A stretch of DNA of 6,410 nucleotides from Clostridia bacterium (GCA_017615235.1 JAGAAM010000181.1:1-6410); one strand, 5' to 3'; positions 1 through 5,501 are shown, counted from the first letter of the stretch. Notes: generated from the sequence alone by a model not told the origin. A program made the numbers and translations.

Positions 1-220
1 CGCTTCCGTCGCACAAATGGCGAGAAAGTTCATCAGGCAGGCCTTTTTCGTCGGTGCCGTACTGTTTTGCAAAATACTTTATAACGCCGTTGCGGACGGA
101 ATCGGCGCCGGTTCCGGAGGCTGATGCGGGGATAAAACAGCAAAGCGCCGCAAGCAGTGCGAAAAGCACTGCTGCGGACGCTGCGATGATTCTGTTTTTA
201 ATAGTTGCGCGGGGTCTCAT
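1..220 (-). CDS. Secreted protein, N-terminal fragment (cut by window edge)
   Basis: Reading from the ATG at 220-218 leftwards gives 73 codons that stay open to the edge of the window. The protein begins MRPRATIKNRIIAAS, followed by a hydrophobic core of alanines and leucines and an ASA|SG signal-peptidase-like site near residue 34, so it is very probably exported. The visible mature part (about 39 residues, with a VIKYFAKQYG stretch) looks helical but is too short to assign to a family. The ATG overlaps the stop of the DUF4430 gene by one base (TAATG), and no Shine-Dalgarno sequence is visible in the preceding 20 bases. Translation therefore probably depends on coupling to the upstream gene. 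It is the third gene of the cobalamin-riboswitch operon. In animal B12 carriers a DUF4430-like domain works with an alpha-alpha toroid; this protein could be such a toroid, but that is a guess from context. Confidence 0.8.
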   Translation of the reverse strand, partial: MRPRATIKNRIIAASAAVLFALLAALCCFIPASASGTGADSVRNGVIKYFAKQYGTDEKGLPDELSRHLCDGS

Positions 221-1020
221 TACGCTTTTACGCGGCGGGTTTTAACTATCGCAATAACCGCGATGACTGCCGCGGCTGCGATGATGACGTATATCTCCGC
301 GCCGCTGTCTCCGAGGAGCGGTTCGTCTTCGATCACGACGGTGAAATCGGGAGCGAAGCGAAGCACGAGCGGGATGCCGTTTTCGCTGTATTTTTCGATG
401 GCGACTTTGTGTTCGCCTTCGGCAAGGAGCGCTTCGTCAACGGTGATCTCGCCTTTTTCATCGGTGGTGAAGGTCTTGCCGTCGAAGGTGACGGTAGCGC
501 CGGCTACCGGGTTGACGGTCTCGACGGGGTTCCACTGTATGTCGTAAGTAGTATCGACGGAGGTGAACCTTATTATTCCGTCTTCGACGTCGGAAAGATC
601 GATCTCGGGGTACTGCATACCGACTCCGAAGGGATCGCCGTAGAAGAGTACGATCTCGTCGCCGGCTTTTAGGGTGTATTCGGATATGCCGACAGCTGCT
701 TCGACGCCGTTAACGCGGTACATCCAGCCGTCCCAACCGCCGAACTGTCCGCCTGCCTCGCCGTTGACCGCGGAGATATATCCGGTATCTGCGCCTACGA
801 CGGTGAGCGATTCGTTATCTTCGTCGGCTTTTACGATAACGTCGGCGACGGTGACGACGCTTTCGCTCAATGCTACTTTTCCGTAGAAAAGGTTTTTGGT
901 AACGCCTTCGATGCGAAGGGTGACTTCGCTCTTGGTTGCTGCTGAAGCGAGCACGGGGATGGTTAAGGCGAGCAGCATGACTGCAGCTAAAATGACAAGA
1001 ATCCTTTTTGTGTTTTTCAT
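220..1020 (-). CDS. Secreted, membrane-anchored DUF4430 (transcobalamin C-terminal-like) protein
   Basis: The 266-residue protein has an N-terminal signal peptide (residues 1-27, basic MKNTKR then a Leu/Ala core and ASA|A). A DUF4430-type domain spans about 32-129 and carries the hallmark GGWDGWMYRVNGVEA (94-108) followed by YTLKAGDEIVLFYGD. A second beta-rich Ig/carboxypeptidase-regulatory-like domain spans about 148-230. A C-terminal transmembrane helix (about 242-259) ends in a basic KTRRVKA tail, with no canonical LPxTG motif. Domain family knowledge: DUF4430 is related to the C-terminal beta-domain of intrinsic factor and transcobalamin, which closes over cobalamin. The ATG overlaps the upstream stop as ATGA (4 bases), with an AAAGGA ribosome binding site about 10 bases before it inside the upstream gene. 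The gene lies behind a cobalamin riboswitch, so a surface role in B12 or corrinoid capture is the best inference. DUF4430 domains also occur in general surface adhesin-like proteins, so ligand binding is not proven. Confidence 0.88.
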   Translation of the reverse strand: MKNTKRILVILAAVMLLALTIPVLASAATKSEVTLRIEGVTKNLFYGKVALSESVVTVADVIVKADEDNESLTVVGADTGYISAVNGEAGGQFGGWDGWMYRVNGVEAAVGISEYTLKAGDEIVLFYGDPFGVGMQYPEIDLSDVEDGIIRFTSVDTTYDIQWNPVETVNPVAGATVTFDGKTFTTDEKGEITVDEALLAEGEHKVAIEKYSENGIPLVLRFAPDFTVVIEDEPLLGDSGAEIYVIIAAAAVIAVIAIVKTRRVKA

Positions 1021-1286
1021 TGCTGATTGTTCCTTTCTTTCTTTTCGGCTCTTCTTGTTTCGTTGAGCCTTCTTTTTGCGCGGATGCGCTTTTCGACGTT
1101 GTGTCTTATTCTTGCACCGTCCCTCGGTTCTTTGAGTCCCGCGGCTTCGAGTGCGCGGGGCCAGGGGCCGAGAAACGCTTTTATCGCCATAACTTCTTCC
1201 TGTGTAAAATCGCTTTTTTTAGGCAGAACACCGTTATCGCCCTTTGCACGCAGCAAAGATATACAGACTTCCCTGCTGTATTTCAC
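1017..1286 (-). CDS. Small basic protein with homing-endonuclease-associated-repeat-like motif
   Basis: I chose the GTG start at 1286-1284 because a strong GGAAAGGAAGG ribosome binding site lies 8 bases upstream. An upstream ATG in the same frame at 1427 would require translation through the riboswitch terminator and has no such site. The 89-residue product has an N-terminal unit, about 3-52: YSRE, a helix, KKSDF, another helix, then FLGPWPRALEAAGL. This pattern resembles the short helical repeats associated with HNH/homing endonucleases (Pfam HNH_repeat type). The remaining tail (53-89) is crowded with Arg and Lys. No HNH catalytic residues are present, so it is not a nuclease by itself. A nucleic-acid-binding role is plausible. 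It is the first gene after the cobalamin riboswitch terminator and is coupled to the DUF4430 gene by an ATGA overlap, so all three genes should share B12 control. The function is unknown and the family call is by eye. Confidence 0.8.
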   Translation of the reverse strand: MKYSREVCISLLRAKGDNGVLPKKSDFTQEEVMAIKAFLGPWPRALEAAGLKEPRDGARIRHNVEKRIRAKRRLNETRRAEKKERNNQQ

Positions 1287-1320
1287 ACAAAACACCTTCC
1301 TTTCCGGCAAAAATACAAAT

Positions 1321-1345
1321 AAAAAACGCGCCGTTGAACAGCGCG
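1321..1345 (-). terminator. Riboswitch intrinsic terminator
   Basis: On the minus strand the bases 1345-1327 fold as CGCGCTGT-TCA-ACGGCGCG, an 8-bp stem with one G-T wobble and a three-base loop. Six T residues (1326-1321) follow immediately. It sits between the cobalamin aptamer and the GTG of the first operon gene, about 35 bases before that start. This is where a transcription-terminating riboswitch keeps its switch. Bound cobalamin would be expected to favour this hairpin and shut the operon off. Confidence 0.8.
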
Positions 1346-1352
1346 ACATAAC

Positions 1353-1400
1353 CCTTTGCGTTTCCGGAAAAGCGCATAATACGCCCTTTGTACGCAAAGG
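1353..1400 (-). repeat. Mutually exclusive pairing segments in the riboswitch expression platform
   Basis: Minus-strand segment 1400-1392 (CCTTTGCGT) can pair in two ways. It can form a local hairpin with 1390-1385 (CCTTTG-CGTA-CAAAGG), or a longer 9-bp stem with 1361-1353 (ACGCAAAGG). The two pairings share the same 5' strand, so they cannot form together. The segments lie between the aptamer and the terminator hairpin, a place where alternative folding would be expected. Neither pairing directly invades the terminator stem, so the exact switching mechanism is not settled by eye. Confidence 0.5.
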
Positions 1401-1429
1401 ATAACGTGCCGCACTCTTCATGCCCAAAA

Positions 1430-1565
1430 GTGTTTACACCAAAAAAGACTTCCGCGGCAAGTATTCCGGCTTAAGGGCTTTACGCCCAAATACGGTAATG
1501 GCGGTTGTGACGGATTCTCACCGAACTTCCCTCTGATCTGCGAAAAAGCAGAGCCGCGGCGCTTG
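1430..1565 (-). promoter_or_regulatory. Cobalamin (B12) riboswitch
   Basis: The minus strand carries the conserved core of the cobalamin riboswitch in the right order. AGGGAAGTT is followed by CGGTGAGAATCCG (1523-1511), then ACAACCGCCATTACCGTA, a GGGC-GTAAA-GCCC hairpin, and AAGCCGGAATACTTGCC (1472-1456). The closing helix pairs GCCGCGG-type sequence at 1553-1560 with CCGCGG at 1452-1457. Family knowledge: these RNAs bind adenosylcobalamin or other cobalamins and repress B12 uptake or synthesis genes. Here the aptamer starts about 15 bases after the predicted transcription start and is followed by a terminator and three overlapping genes. The outer boundaries are approximate. I did not assign a ligand subclass. 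Confidence 0.93.
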
Positions 1566-1581
1566 TTATTCAGTTTTCTAA

Positions 1582-1610
1582 TATATATCACAGTCAAAAG
1601 GGTTTGTCAA
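1582..1610 (-). promoter_or_regulatory. Sigma-A-type promoter of the B12-riboswitch operon
   Basis: On the minus strand there is a perfect -35 TTGACA (1610-1605), a 17-base spacer and a -10 TATATA (1587-1582) with an extended TGA just before it. Transcription would start near 1575, directly before the riboswitch aptamer. The -35 begins only 21 bases after the AI-2E transporter stop codon, and no terminator is visible between them, so some readthrough from that gene is possible. Confidence 0.85.
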
Positions 1611-1631
1611 CCTTTTCGACCCGATAACGCT

Positions 1632-3080
1632 TTATTCGCCCTTATCCTCCGGGCCTCCGGGTCCTACGTCGTTCGAGTTTTCCTCGCTGTCGTCACGCAT
1701 GACGGCGGGATTGTCGGTGACCTTTTTGCCGACGAGCGCGGCAAGGAACGCCTTTATCGAAAGTCGGGGCTTTTTGGTCGCGGGATGCGGAGCCGCGGGG
1801 CGCGATTCTTTTGTCTGAACGTCGAATGACCCCGCCTCGATGTACGATTCGTTATCCTGCGGGAATCCGTTCGCCGCAAGGCGTTTTTCGACGAATACCT
1901 TGATGCCGTAATAGATGACCGCGAAAAGCGGAGTGGCGAAAAGCATACCGGGGATGCCGAACATACCGCCGAAGAGCAGCAGCGCGAAGGTTATCCAGAA
2001 TTTGCTTATGCCGGTGCGGTCCTCCATAAGGAGCGGCTCGACGACGTTGCCCTCGATCTGCTGGATGATTATCGCGTAGATGCCGAAGATAAGGCCGTCC
2101 TTCCAGTCGGTCACGACGACGATGAAGAATACTATCGCTCCGCCGATTATCGGTCCGAAGAACGGGACCATATTCGTCACGGCGACGATAACGCTCGAAA
2201 GCAGGGCGTAAGGCATACCGAACGCCGACATAAAGATGAAGGTAATAACGCCCAAAGCCGCGGATGTCAGCAGTTTTGCGGAAATGAACGTGCCGAAAAC
2301 GCTGTTGCCGTAACGGGTCATCGAGACGAGATTATTGGCGCGTTCGGTGGAGAACAGCGCGTAAACGATCTTTTTGGAATGGGCGACGAACCTTTCGCGC
2401 TCCATAAGCGCATAGATACAGACGATAAGCGCAACGATCGCGTTGAACAGGTACGAGACCGCAGAAACGGCGGCGTTCCAGGCGCCGTTGACTATGGCGT
2501 TGCCGTTTTCGGTGACCCAGTTGTTGACGAAATCGTTGAACTCGTCGATGAATTTTTCAACGGTGGCGGAGAAGTTTATGCCGAGCACAGTCTCCGACGG
2601 GAGGTTGTTCTTGATCCAGCTTGAAGCCGACTTCAGCATTTCCGGGATGTTGCTGACAAGTTTGCTCACGCTGTCGGTCAGTTCCGGTACGATAAGGAAC
2701 AGCAGAGCCGCGATTATCGCAAGCAGCAGGAAGACCGTAATGAATATCGAAAGCCGGCGCGCGTGCTTTTTGGCTTTTTCTTTGGATCTCTTTTCGTTTT
2801 TCGTGAACGCTTTATAAAATATCCTGCGGAAGAAGTTGCAGACGGGATTGAGGACGTAAGCAAGAGTTACGCCGATTATCACCGGAGAAAGCAGCGAAAA
2901 CGCGCCGGTCACGAATTTGTTGACGAAATCGACGCGCAGCAGCGCGATGATAAGGCCCACAGCAACAGCGAAAAGCAGCACGACGCGCGCGCGCACCGAA
3001 TGGATGCTTATCCTGCCGCGTTCAAATCCGCCGTTGCCGGGATCGTTGACGTTCTGATCTTTTTTTTCGTCGCCGTTCAT
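1632..3080 (-). CDS. AI-2E family (UPF0118) membrane transporter
   Basis: This 482-residue polytopic protein fits the AI-2E/UPF0118 family, whose members are described as autoinducer-2 exporters, Na+/H+ antiporters or permeases of unknown substrate. Hydrophobic segments lie at about 33-50, 60-80, 111-131, 205-226, 262-285, 291-324, 327-343 and 360-395. A long amphipathic extracytoplasmic region (about 132-200) separates the third and fourth. Family hallmarks are the NMVPFFGPIIGG stretch (303-314) and QQIEGNVVEPLLM (340-352). The ATG is preceded by AAAGGAGG eight bases upstream. The cytoplasmic C-terminal tail (about 400-482) is unusually long, with a Pro/Lys stretch and an acidic end rich in Asp, Glu and Gly; I see no known domain in it. 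It has its own promoter and a palindromic operator-like site. The substrate cannot be told from sequence; proximity to the B12 operon does not by itself imply a link. Confidence 0.93.
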   Translation of the reverse strand: MNGDEKKDQNVNDPGNGGFERGRISIHSVRARVVLLFAVAVGLIIALLRVDFVNKFVTGAFSLLSPVIIGVTLAYVLNPVCNFFRRIFYKAFTKNEKRSKEKAKKHARRLSIFITVFLLLAIIAALLFLIVPELTDSVSKLVSNIPEMLKSASSWIKNNLPSETVLGINFSATVEKFIDEFNDFVNNWVTENGNAIVNGAWNAAVSAVSYLFNAIVALIVCIYALMERERFVAHSKKIVYALFSTERANNLVSMTRYGNSVFGTFISAKLLTSAALGVITFIFMSAFGMPYALLSSVIVAVTNMVPFFGPIIGGAIVFFIVVVTDWKDGLIFGIYAIIIQQIEGNVVEPLLMEDRTGISKFWITFALLLFGGMFGIPGMLFATPLFAVIYYGIKVFVEKRLAANGFPQDNESYIEAGSFDVQTKESRPAAPHPATKKPRLSIKAFLAALVGKKVTDNPAVMRDDSEENSNDVGPGGPEDKGE

Positions 3081-3113
3081 CTGTGTTTCCTCCTTTTCTG
3101 TTCTTTCGTATCA

Positions 3114-3142
3114 ATTATACCACCGCAGACGCTTTTTGTAAA
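3114..3142 (-). promoter_or_regulatory. Promoter of the AI-2E transporter gene
   Basis: The minus strand has -35 TTTACA (3142-3137), a 17-base spacer and a consensus -10 TATAAT (3119-3114). Transcription would start near 3107, about 27 bases before the ATG and upstream of the AAAGGAGG site. The -35 box lies inside a 24-bp palindrome. Confidence 0.8.
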
Positions 3143-3156
3143 TATATTTACAAAAA
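3133..3156. promoter_or_regulatory. Perfect 24-bp palindrome, probable operator
   Basis: Bases 3133-3156 are an exact inverted repeat, TTTTTGTAAATA followed by its own reverse complement, with no spacer. It covers the -35 box of the transporter promoter, the classic position for a repressor site. The inner 18 bases TTGTAAATATATTTACAA match the published Rex (redox/NADH repressor) consensus TTGTGAAWWWWTTCACAA except at two symmetric positions. The regulator is not encoded in the window. An AT-rich hairpin with no function is the alternative. Confidence 0.6.
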
Positions 3157-3197
3157 ATTCAACAGTCAGCCGAAGATAAAAGCCGTTTTGAACCGCT

Positions 3198-3851
3198 TCA
3201 TCGGTTGTTGACGCGAAGTCCCGCGTCGTAGATATGCGCGATCTCGCCCATGCGGTGGAGTATCGGGCGGGTAAAACCCTTTTCCTCGTTGCGGAACTCG
3301 AATGTCGTGACGCTGCTTGTGTTAAGGGCGATGCCCGGCCACATCATACCCGGCGCGCAGCCGAGAAGATGGGTTATCCAGGCACTGCCGAACCCGCCGT
3401 GACAGAATACGGCTATTACGTCGTCGTTGGGATCCTCGATCGTATAAAGAAGTCCTTTCCTGCGGTAGCCTAGCGAAGCGAGGAAATTATCCGATTCGGC
3501 GATCATTTTATCGACGGTCTTCATCCTTTCCGTCCCGGTGAAATCGACGAAATCGTGCACGCCTTCCTTGACCGAACAGGAATACGAACAGTCGGTCTCC
3601 GGAGTGAACTTGAAAGAAAGCATATAATCCATGCTCTCCTCCGTCCAGGGAAGGATGGTGTAATCGAGGCCCTTGATCTCGCAGGTCGGCTTCGCGGTGT
3701 CTATCGCCCTGCCGAGCGGAGAAGTATAGATCTTATCGATCTTACGATCTTTAAACCATTCCGCAAGAGCTTTTGCTTCCTCTTTTCCGAAATCGGTTAT
3801 TGTATTGTTCTCGTAATCGGGGTCCGCGTGGCGGATTATATACAGAGTCAT
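3198..3851 (-). CDS. Histidine phosphatase family protein (phosphoglycerate mutase-like)
   Basis: The 217-residue protein has the layout of the histidine phosphatase superfamily. The N-terminal IIRHADP motif holds the phospho-accepting His8 and the neighbouring Arg7. YTSPLGRAIDTA (42-53) gives the second Arg (Arg48). Glu71/Glu72 in PWTEES sit where the acid/base residue is expected. VFCHGGFGSAW holds the second His (151). Members remove phosphate from small molecules or proteins by a phosphohistidine intermediate; no signal peptide is present, so it should be cytoplasmic. The ATG has a GGAGGT site six bases upstream and a strong promoter. It is transcribed divergently from the metallophosphoesterase. 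Substrate is not predictable from sequence; it is not a clear glycolytic phosphoglycerate mutase because it has RHA rather than RHG and is shorter than that enzyme. Confidence 0.93.
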   Translation of the reverse strand: MTLYIIRHADPDYENNTITDFGKEEAKALAEWFKDRKIDKIYTSPLGRAIDTAKPTCEIKGLDYTILPWTEESMDYMLSFKFTPETDCSYSCSVKEGVHDFVDFTGTERMKTVDKMIAESDNFLASLGYRRKGLLYTIEDPNDDVIAVFCHGGFGSAWITHLLGCAPGMMWPGIALNTSSVTTFEFRNEEKGFTRPILHRMGEIAHIYDAGLRVNNR

Positions 3852-3876
3852 GTCGTTACCTCCGTTGTTTGATATG

Positions 3877-3906
3877 ATTTTATCACATTACGGCGGTATA
3901 TGTCAA
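3877..3906 (-). promoter_or_regulatory. Promoter of the histidine phosphatase gene
   Basis: The minus strand has a perfect -35 TTGACA (3906-3901), an 18-base spacer and -10 TAAAAT (3882-3877) with an extended TGA before it. The predicted start near 3870 leaves a short leader carrying GGAGGT before the ATG at 3851. Confidence 0.8.
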
Positions 3907-3913
3907 TTTAAAC

Positions 3914-3942
3914 TTGATATTAAAAGAAAAAAGTGATACTAT
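3914..3942 (+). promoter_or_regulatory. Probable promoter of the metallophosphoesterase gene
   Basis: The plus strand has -35 TTGATA (3914-3919), a 17-base spacer and -10 TACTAT (3937-3942), which is weak but is preceded by an extended TGA. The expected start near 3949 would leave only about 13 bases of leader, with the GGGAGG site at its very 5' end. That tight fit makes this call less certain than the opposite promoter, whose -35 is seven bases away. Confidence 0.5.
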
Positions 3943-3961
3943 TTTCAGGGAGGCGATAATC

Positions 3962-4774
3962 ATGACCGAAGAGATCATCATACCGTACAAAGGAATAAAG
4001 AAAAAAACGGTCTATCATATCAGCGATTCGCACCTGACCGAATACGACGAATACTCCGATGAAGCCGAAAAACAGAAGGCTCTTGACAACACGCAGGCAT
4101 GGGAAAACGTGCGGCGCGGTTTCGCCTCCGCTTACGGCGAGACGTTCGGAGAATACGAGAGCCGGAGCGCGAAAGAGCTCTTCATCGACCAGCTTGACGC
4201 CGTCAGGTCGGACGGCGACGCGGTTATCTTCACCGGCGACACGATAGATTATATCTCCGGCGCTAATTTGCGGTTTGCGGAGCGCGAGCTTGCGAAGATC
4301 GCGATACCCTTCTCCATCGTCTGCGGCAACCACGAGCAAGCCGAAAAGATACCGGAAGGTATCCTCTTCTCGCAGGCGAAAAAGCCGGTCTGCGTTACCG
4401 GTTTAGGCGATATGCGAATCATCGCGCTCGATAACTCGAAACGCCTCGTCACCGCCGAACAGAACGAAAAACTGCGTCGGCTGCTTTCAAACGGCACTCC
4501 GGCGATGATCGCGATGCACGTCCCGATCCGCACCGAAGGCAATTACGACAGGCTTACCAAAAGCGGCGAGTATTTTATGCTCAACTACGACGGCTGTCCG
4601 CAGTCGAACGTTGATTTTATCGGGCTTTTGAAAGAATACCGCGATAATATCATCTGCGTCCTCGCAGGGCATCTGCACTACAAGGACGTAAGCGATATCG
4701 CACCGGGCTTGACGCAATACGTTGTTGCGCAGGCGATCGGCGGGCGGATGAATAAGTTTGTTATAGGGGAATGA
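3962..4774 (+). CDS. Calcineurin-like metallophosphoesterase
   Basis: The 270-residue protein carries the ordered metal-binding motifs of calcineurin-like phosphoesterases. ISDSHL gives Asp22 and His24, FTGDTID gives Asp93, VCGNHE gives Asn123 and His124, AMHVPI gives His186, and AGHLHY gives His237 and His239. These residues normally hold a dinuclear metal centre that hydrolyses phosphoesters. There is no signal peptide or membrane segment, so it is predicted cytoplasmic. I chose the ATG at 3962 because GGGAGG lies eight bases upstream. An in-frame ATG at 3914 overlaps the -35 box and has no ribosome binding site. The substrate is unknown; family members act on nucleotides, cyclic nucleotides, lipids or proteins. 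It is the only plus-strand gene here, divergent from another phosphatase and closed by a strong terminator one base after its stop. Confidence 0.93.
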   Translation: MTEEIIIPYKGIKKKTVYHISDSHLTEYDEYSDEAEKQKALDNTQAWENVRRGFASAYGETFGEYESRSAKELFIDQLDAVRSDGDAVIFTGDTIDYISGANLRFAERELAKIAIPFSIVCGNHEQAEKIPEGILFSQAKKPVCVTGLGDMRIIALDNSKRLVTAEQNEKLRRLLSNGTPAMIAMHVPIRTEGNYDRLTKSGEYFMLNYDGCPQSNVDFIGLLKEYRDNIICVLAGHLHYKDVSDIAPGLTQYVVAQAIGGRMNKFVIGE

Positions 4775-4775
4775 G

Positions 4776-4809
4776 AAAAAAGCTTTTGCCGGAGGGCGAA
4801 AGCTTTTTT
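4776..4809 (+). terminator. Strong, probably bidirectional intrinsic terminator
   Basis: A 15-bp stem (4776-4790 with 4795-4809, one G-T wobble, loop GGAG) begins one base after the phosphoesterase stop codon. The stem starts with six A and ends with six T, so both strands show a U-run after the hairpin. It should stop the phosphoesterase transcript and also block minus-strand transcription arriving from the right. Confidence 0.9.
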
Positions 4810-4816
4810 AATGAAG

Positions 4817-4870
4817 AATGAATAATGAAAAATGAAAAATTGAGGAACGTTTTCCGCGTTGCGGAAAACG
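4817..4870 (+). repeat. Gene-end repeat module, copy 1
   Basis: An AT-rich tract built on ATGAATAATGA (4817-4841) runs into TTGAGG and then a perfect 10-bp hairpin, CGTTTTCCGC-GTT-GCGGAAAACG (4848-4870). The tract matches the reverse complement of 4935-4959 at 24 of 25 bases. The layout (AT-rich tract, AATTGAGG-like joint, GC hairpin) is the same as in the two modules to its right but in opposite orientation. It follows the strong terminator of the plus-strand gene. No coding potential is seen here. Confidence 0.65.
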
Positions 4871-4899
4871 AATTGATTGAATAATTGATTTGTTGCGTC

Positions 4900-4928
4900 A
4901 AAAGAAGAAAAGCCGCGAGCGGCTTTTC
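4900..4928 (-). terminator. Terminator of the two-transmembrane protein gene
   Basis: On the minus strand GAAAAGCCG-CTCG-CGGCTTTTC (4928-4907) forms a 9-bp stem. It is followed by a T-rich run (TTCTTTT) ending near 4900. It lies 12 bases past the stop codon of the gene to its right. Confidence 0.85.
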
Positions 4929-4959
4929 AACCTAAATTATTCATTTTTCATTATTCATT
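4904..4959 (-). repeat. Gene-end repeat module, copy 2
   Basis: Read on the minus strand this is AATGAATAATGA-type sequence (4959-4935), then a joint reading TAGGTTG, then the terminator hairpin. It aligns with copy 3 (5474-5525) over its whole length apart from a 7-base difference in the AT-rich tract and a few bases in the hairpin loop. The stop codon of the neighbouring gene lies within the module. Confidence 0.7.
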
Positions 4960-5441
4960 GTTTTAACGTTATTCAGTCGCGCTTTTATAAGGACAGGGGC
5001 ATTTATAAACCGTAATACAGCGATCTCGTCGCCTTCTTCAAAGTCCTTTACGCTGTCGTCGAGGCGAAATGCCTTGACGTAAGTATAACCGCTTTTATCA
5101 TGCGCCGTGATCTCGACGACTTTATAAGCGTCGGTCACGTTGGAGCCGTGTCCCCATCCTGCGCCTTTGACGTTTTTGTCACGGGTTGAAAACTCCAAGA
5201 TCCTGTCAATGCGGCAGTGCAGCTCTTTTTTCGTGAAGAACTCCAGAATGCGGGATTTTATGACTATCAAGACCAAAACAAGCGTCGGTAAAGCCAAAAA
5301 CGCTTTGTGTTCGTCAAGCAGGTCGGTCAGCGTAAACAGCAACACAAACGCTGCCACCGCTGTTGCAACAAGCAAGATAAATCTTATAAAAACCGTTTTC
5401 GATATTTTCTTTTGCTTTTCTCTGGCTTCGTCTATCGTCAT
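4941..5441 (-). CDS. Unrecognised two-transmembrane protein with cytoplasmic beta-rich domain
   Basis: I do not recognise the family of this 166-residue protein. It starts with a basic amphipathic stretch (1-17), then two hydrophobic helices (about 19-40 and 47-63) joined by a short LLDEHKA loop. A soluble region follows (about 70-158), with alternating hydrophobic residues and a KDFEEGDEIAVLRF segment that suggests a small beta-barrel or SH3-like fold. This layout is common for membrane-linked accessory proteins. The ATG has GGGAGG about seven bases upstream. I see no convincing promoter. The last residues (MNNEK) and the stop are encoded by the repeated ATGAATAATGA tract, so the natural C-terminus may have been replaced by the repeat. 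The gene is bracketed by direct copies of that module. Confidence 0.85.
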   Translation of the reverse strand: MTIDEAREKQKKISKTVFIRFILLVATAVAAFVLLFTLTDLLDEHKAFLALPTLVLVLIVIKSRILEFFTKKELHCRIDRILEFSTRDKNVKGAGWGHGSNVTDAYKVVEITAHDKSGYTYVKAFRLDDSVKDFEEGDEIAVLRFINAPVLIKARLNNVKTMNNEK

Positions 5442-5473
5442 GCAAACCCTCCCGCTATTCTTATGATGAAACG

Positions 5474-5501
5474 GAAGAAAAACCGCGAAAAGCGGCTTTT
5501 C
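5474..5501 (-). terminator. Terminator of glnS
   Basis: The minus strand folds as GAAAAGCCGC-TTTTC-GCGGTTTTTC (5501-5477), a 10-bp stem with one G-T wobble whose 3' arm contains the T-run. It separates glnS from the two-transmembrane protein gene downstream. Confidence 0.8.

Noticed and set aside
236..300. LPxTG sorting signal on the DUF4430 protein
   Set aside because: The region before the helix reads EPLLGDSGAE; it lacks a canonical LPxTG motif, so only a membrane anchor is claimed.
205..672. Plus-strand open frames antisense to the DUF4430 gene, and similar ones across the transporter and glnS
   Set aside because: They are low-complexity mirror translations of real genes, without ribosome binding sites or recognisable domains.
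1017..1427. Longer 136-residue reading of the small basic protein from an ATG at 1427
   Set aside because: The extra 47 codons run through the riboswitch terminator and paired segments, have no ribosome binding site and look non-coding; the GTG at 1286 has a strong site.
3191..3206. Hairpin AACCG-CTTCAT-CGGTT over the phosphatase stop as a terminator
   Set aside because: The stem is only 5 bp and no T-run follows on the minus strand.
3903..3917. Inverted repeat TCAATTT-A-AACTTGA between the divergent promoters as an operator
   Set aside because: The symmetry mostly arises from two facing -35 boxes that both contain TTGA.
3914..3961. Sixteen-residue N-terminal extension of the metallophosphoesterase
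   Set aside because: It overlaps the predicted promoter and has no Shine-Dalgarno sequence, whereas the ATG at 3962 has GGGAGG at good spacing.
4817..4959. Classic MITE with target-site duplication
   Set aside because: The 25-bp ends are nearly perfect inverted repeats, but flanking bases show no duplication, and a third copy in direct orientation fits a gene-end module better.
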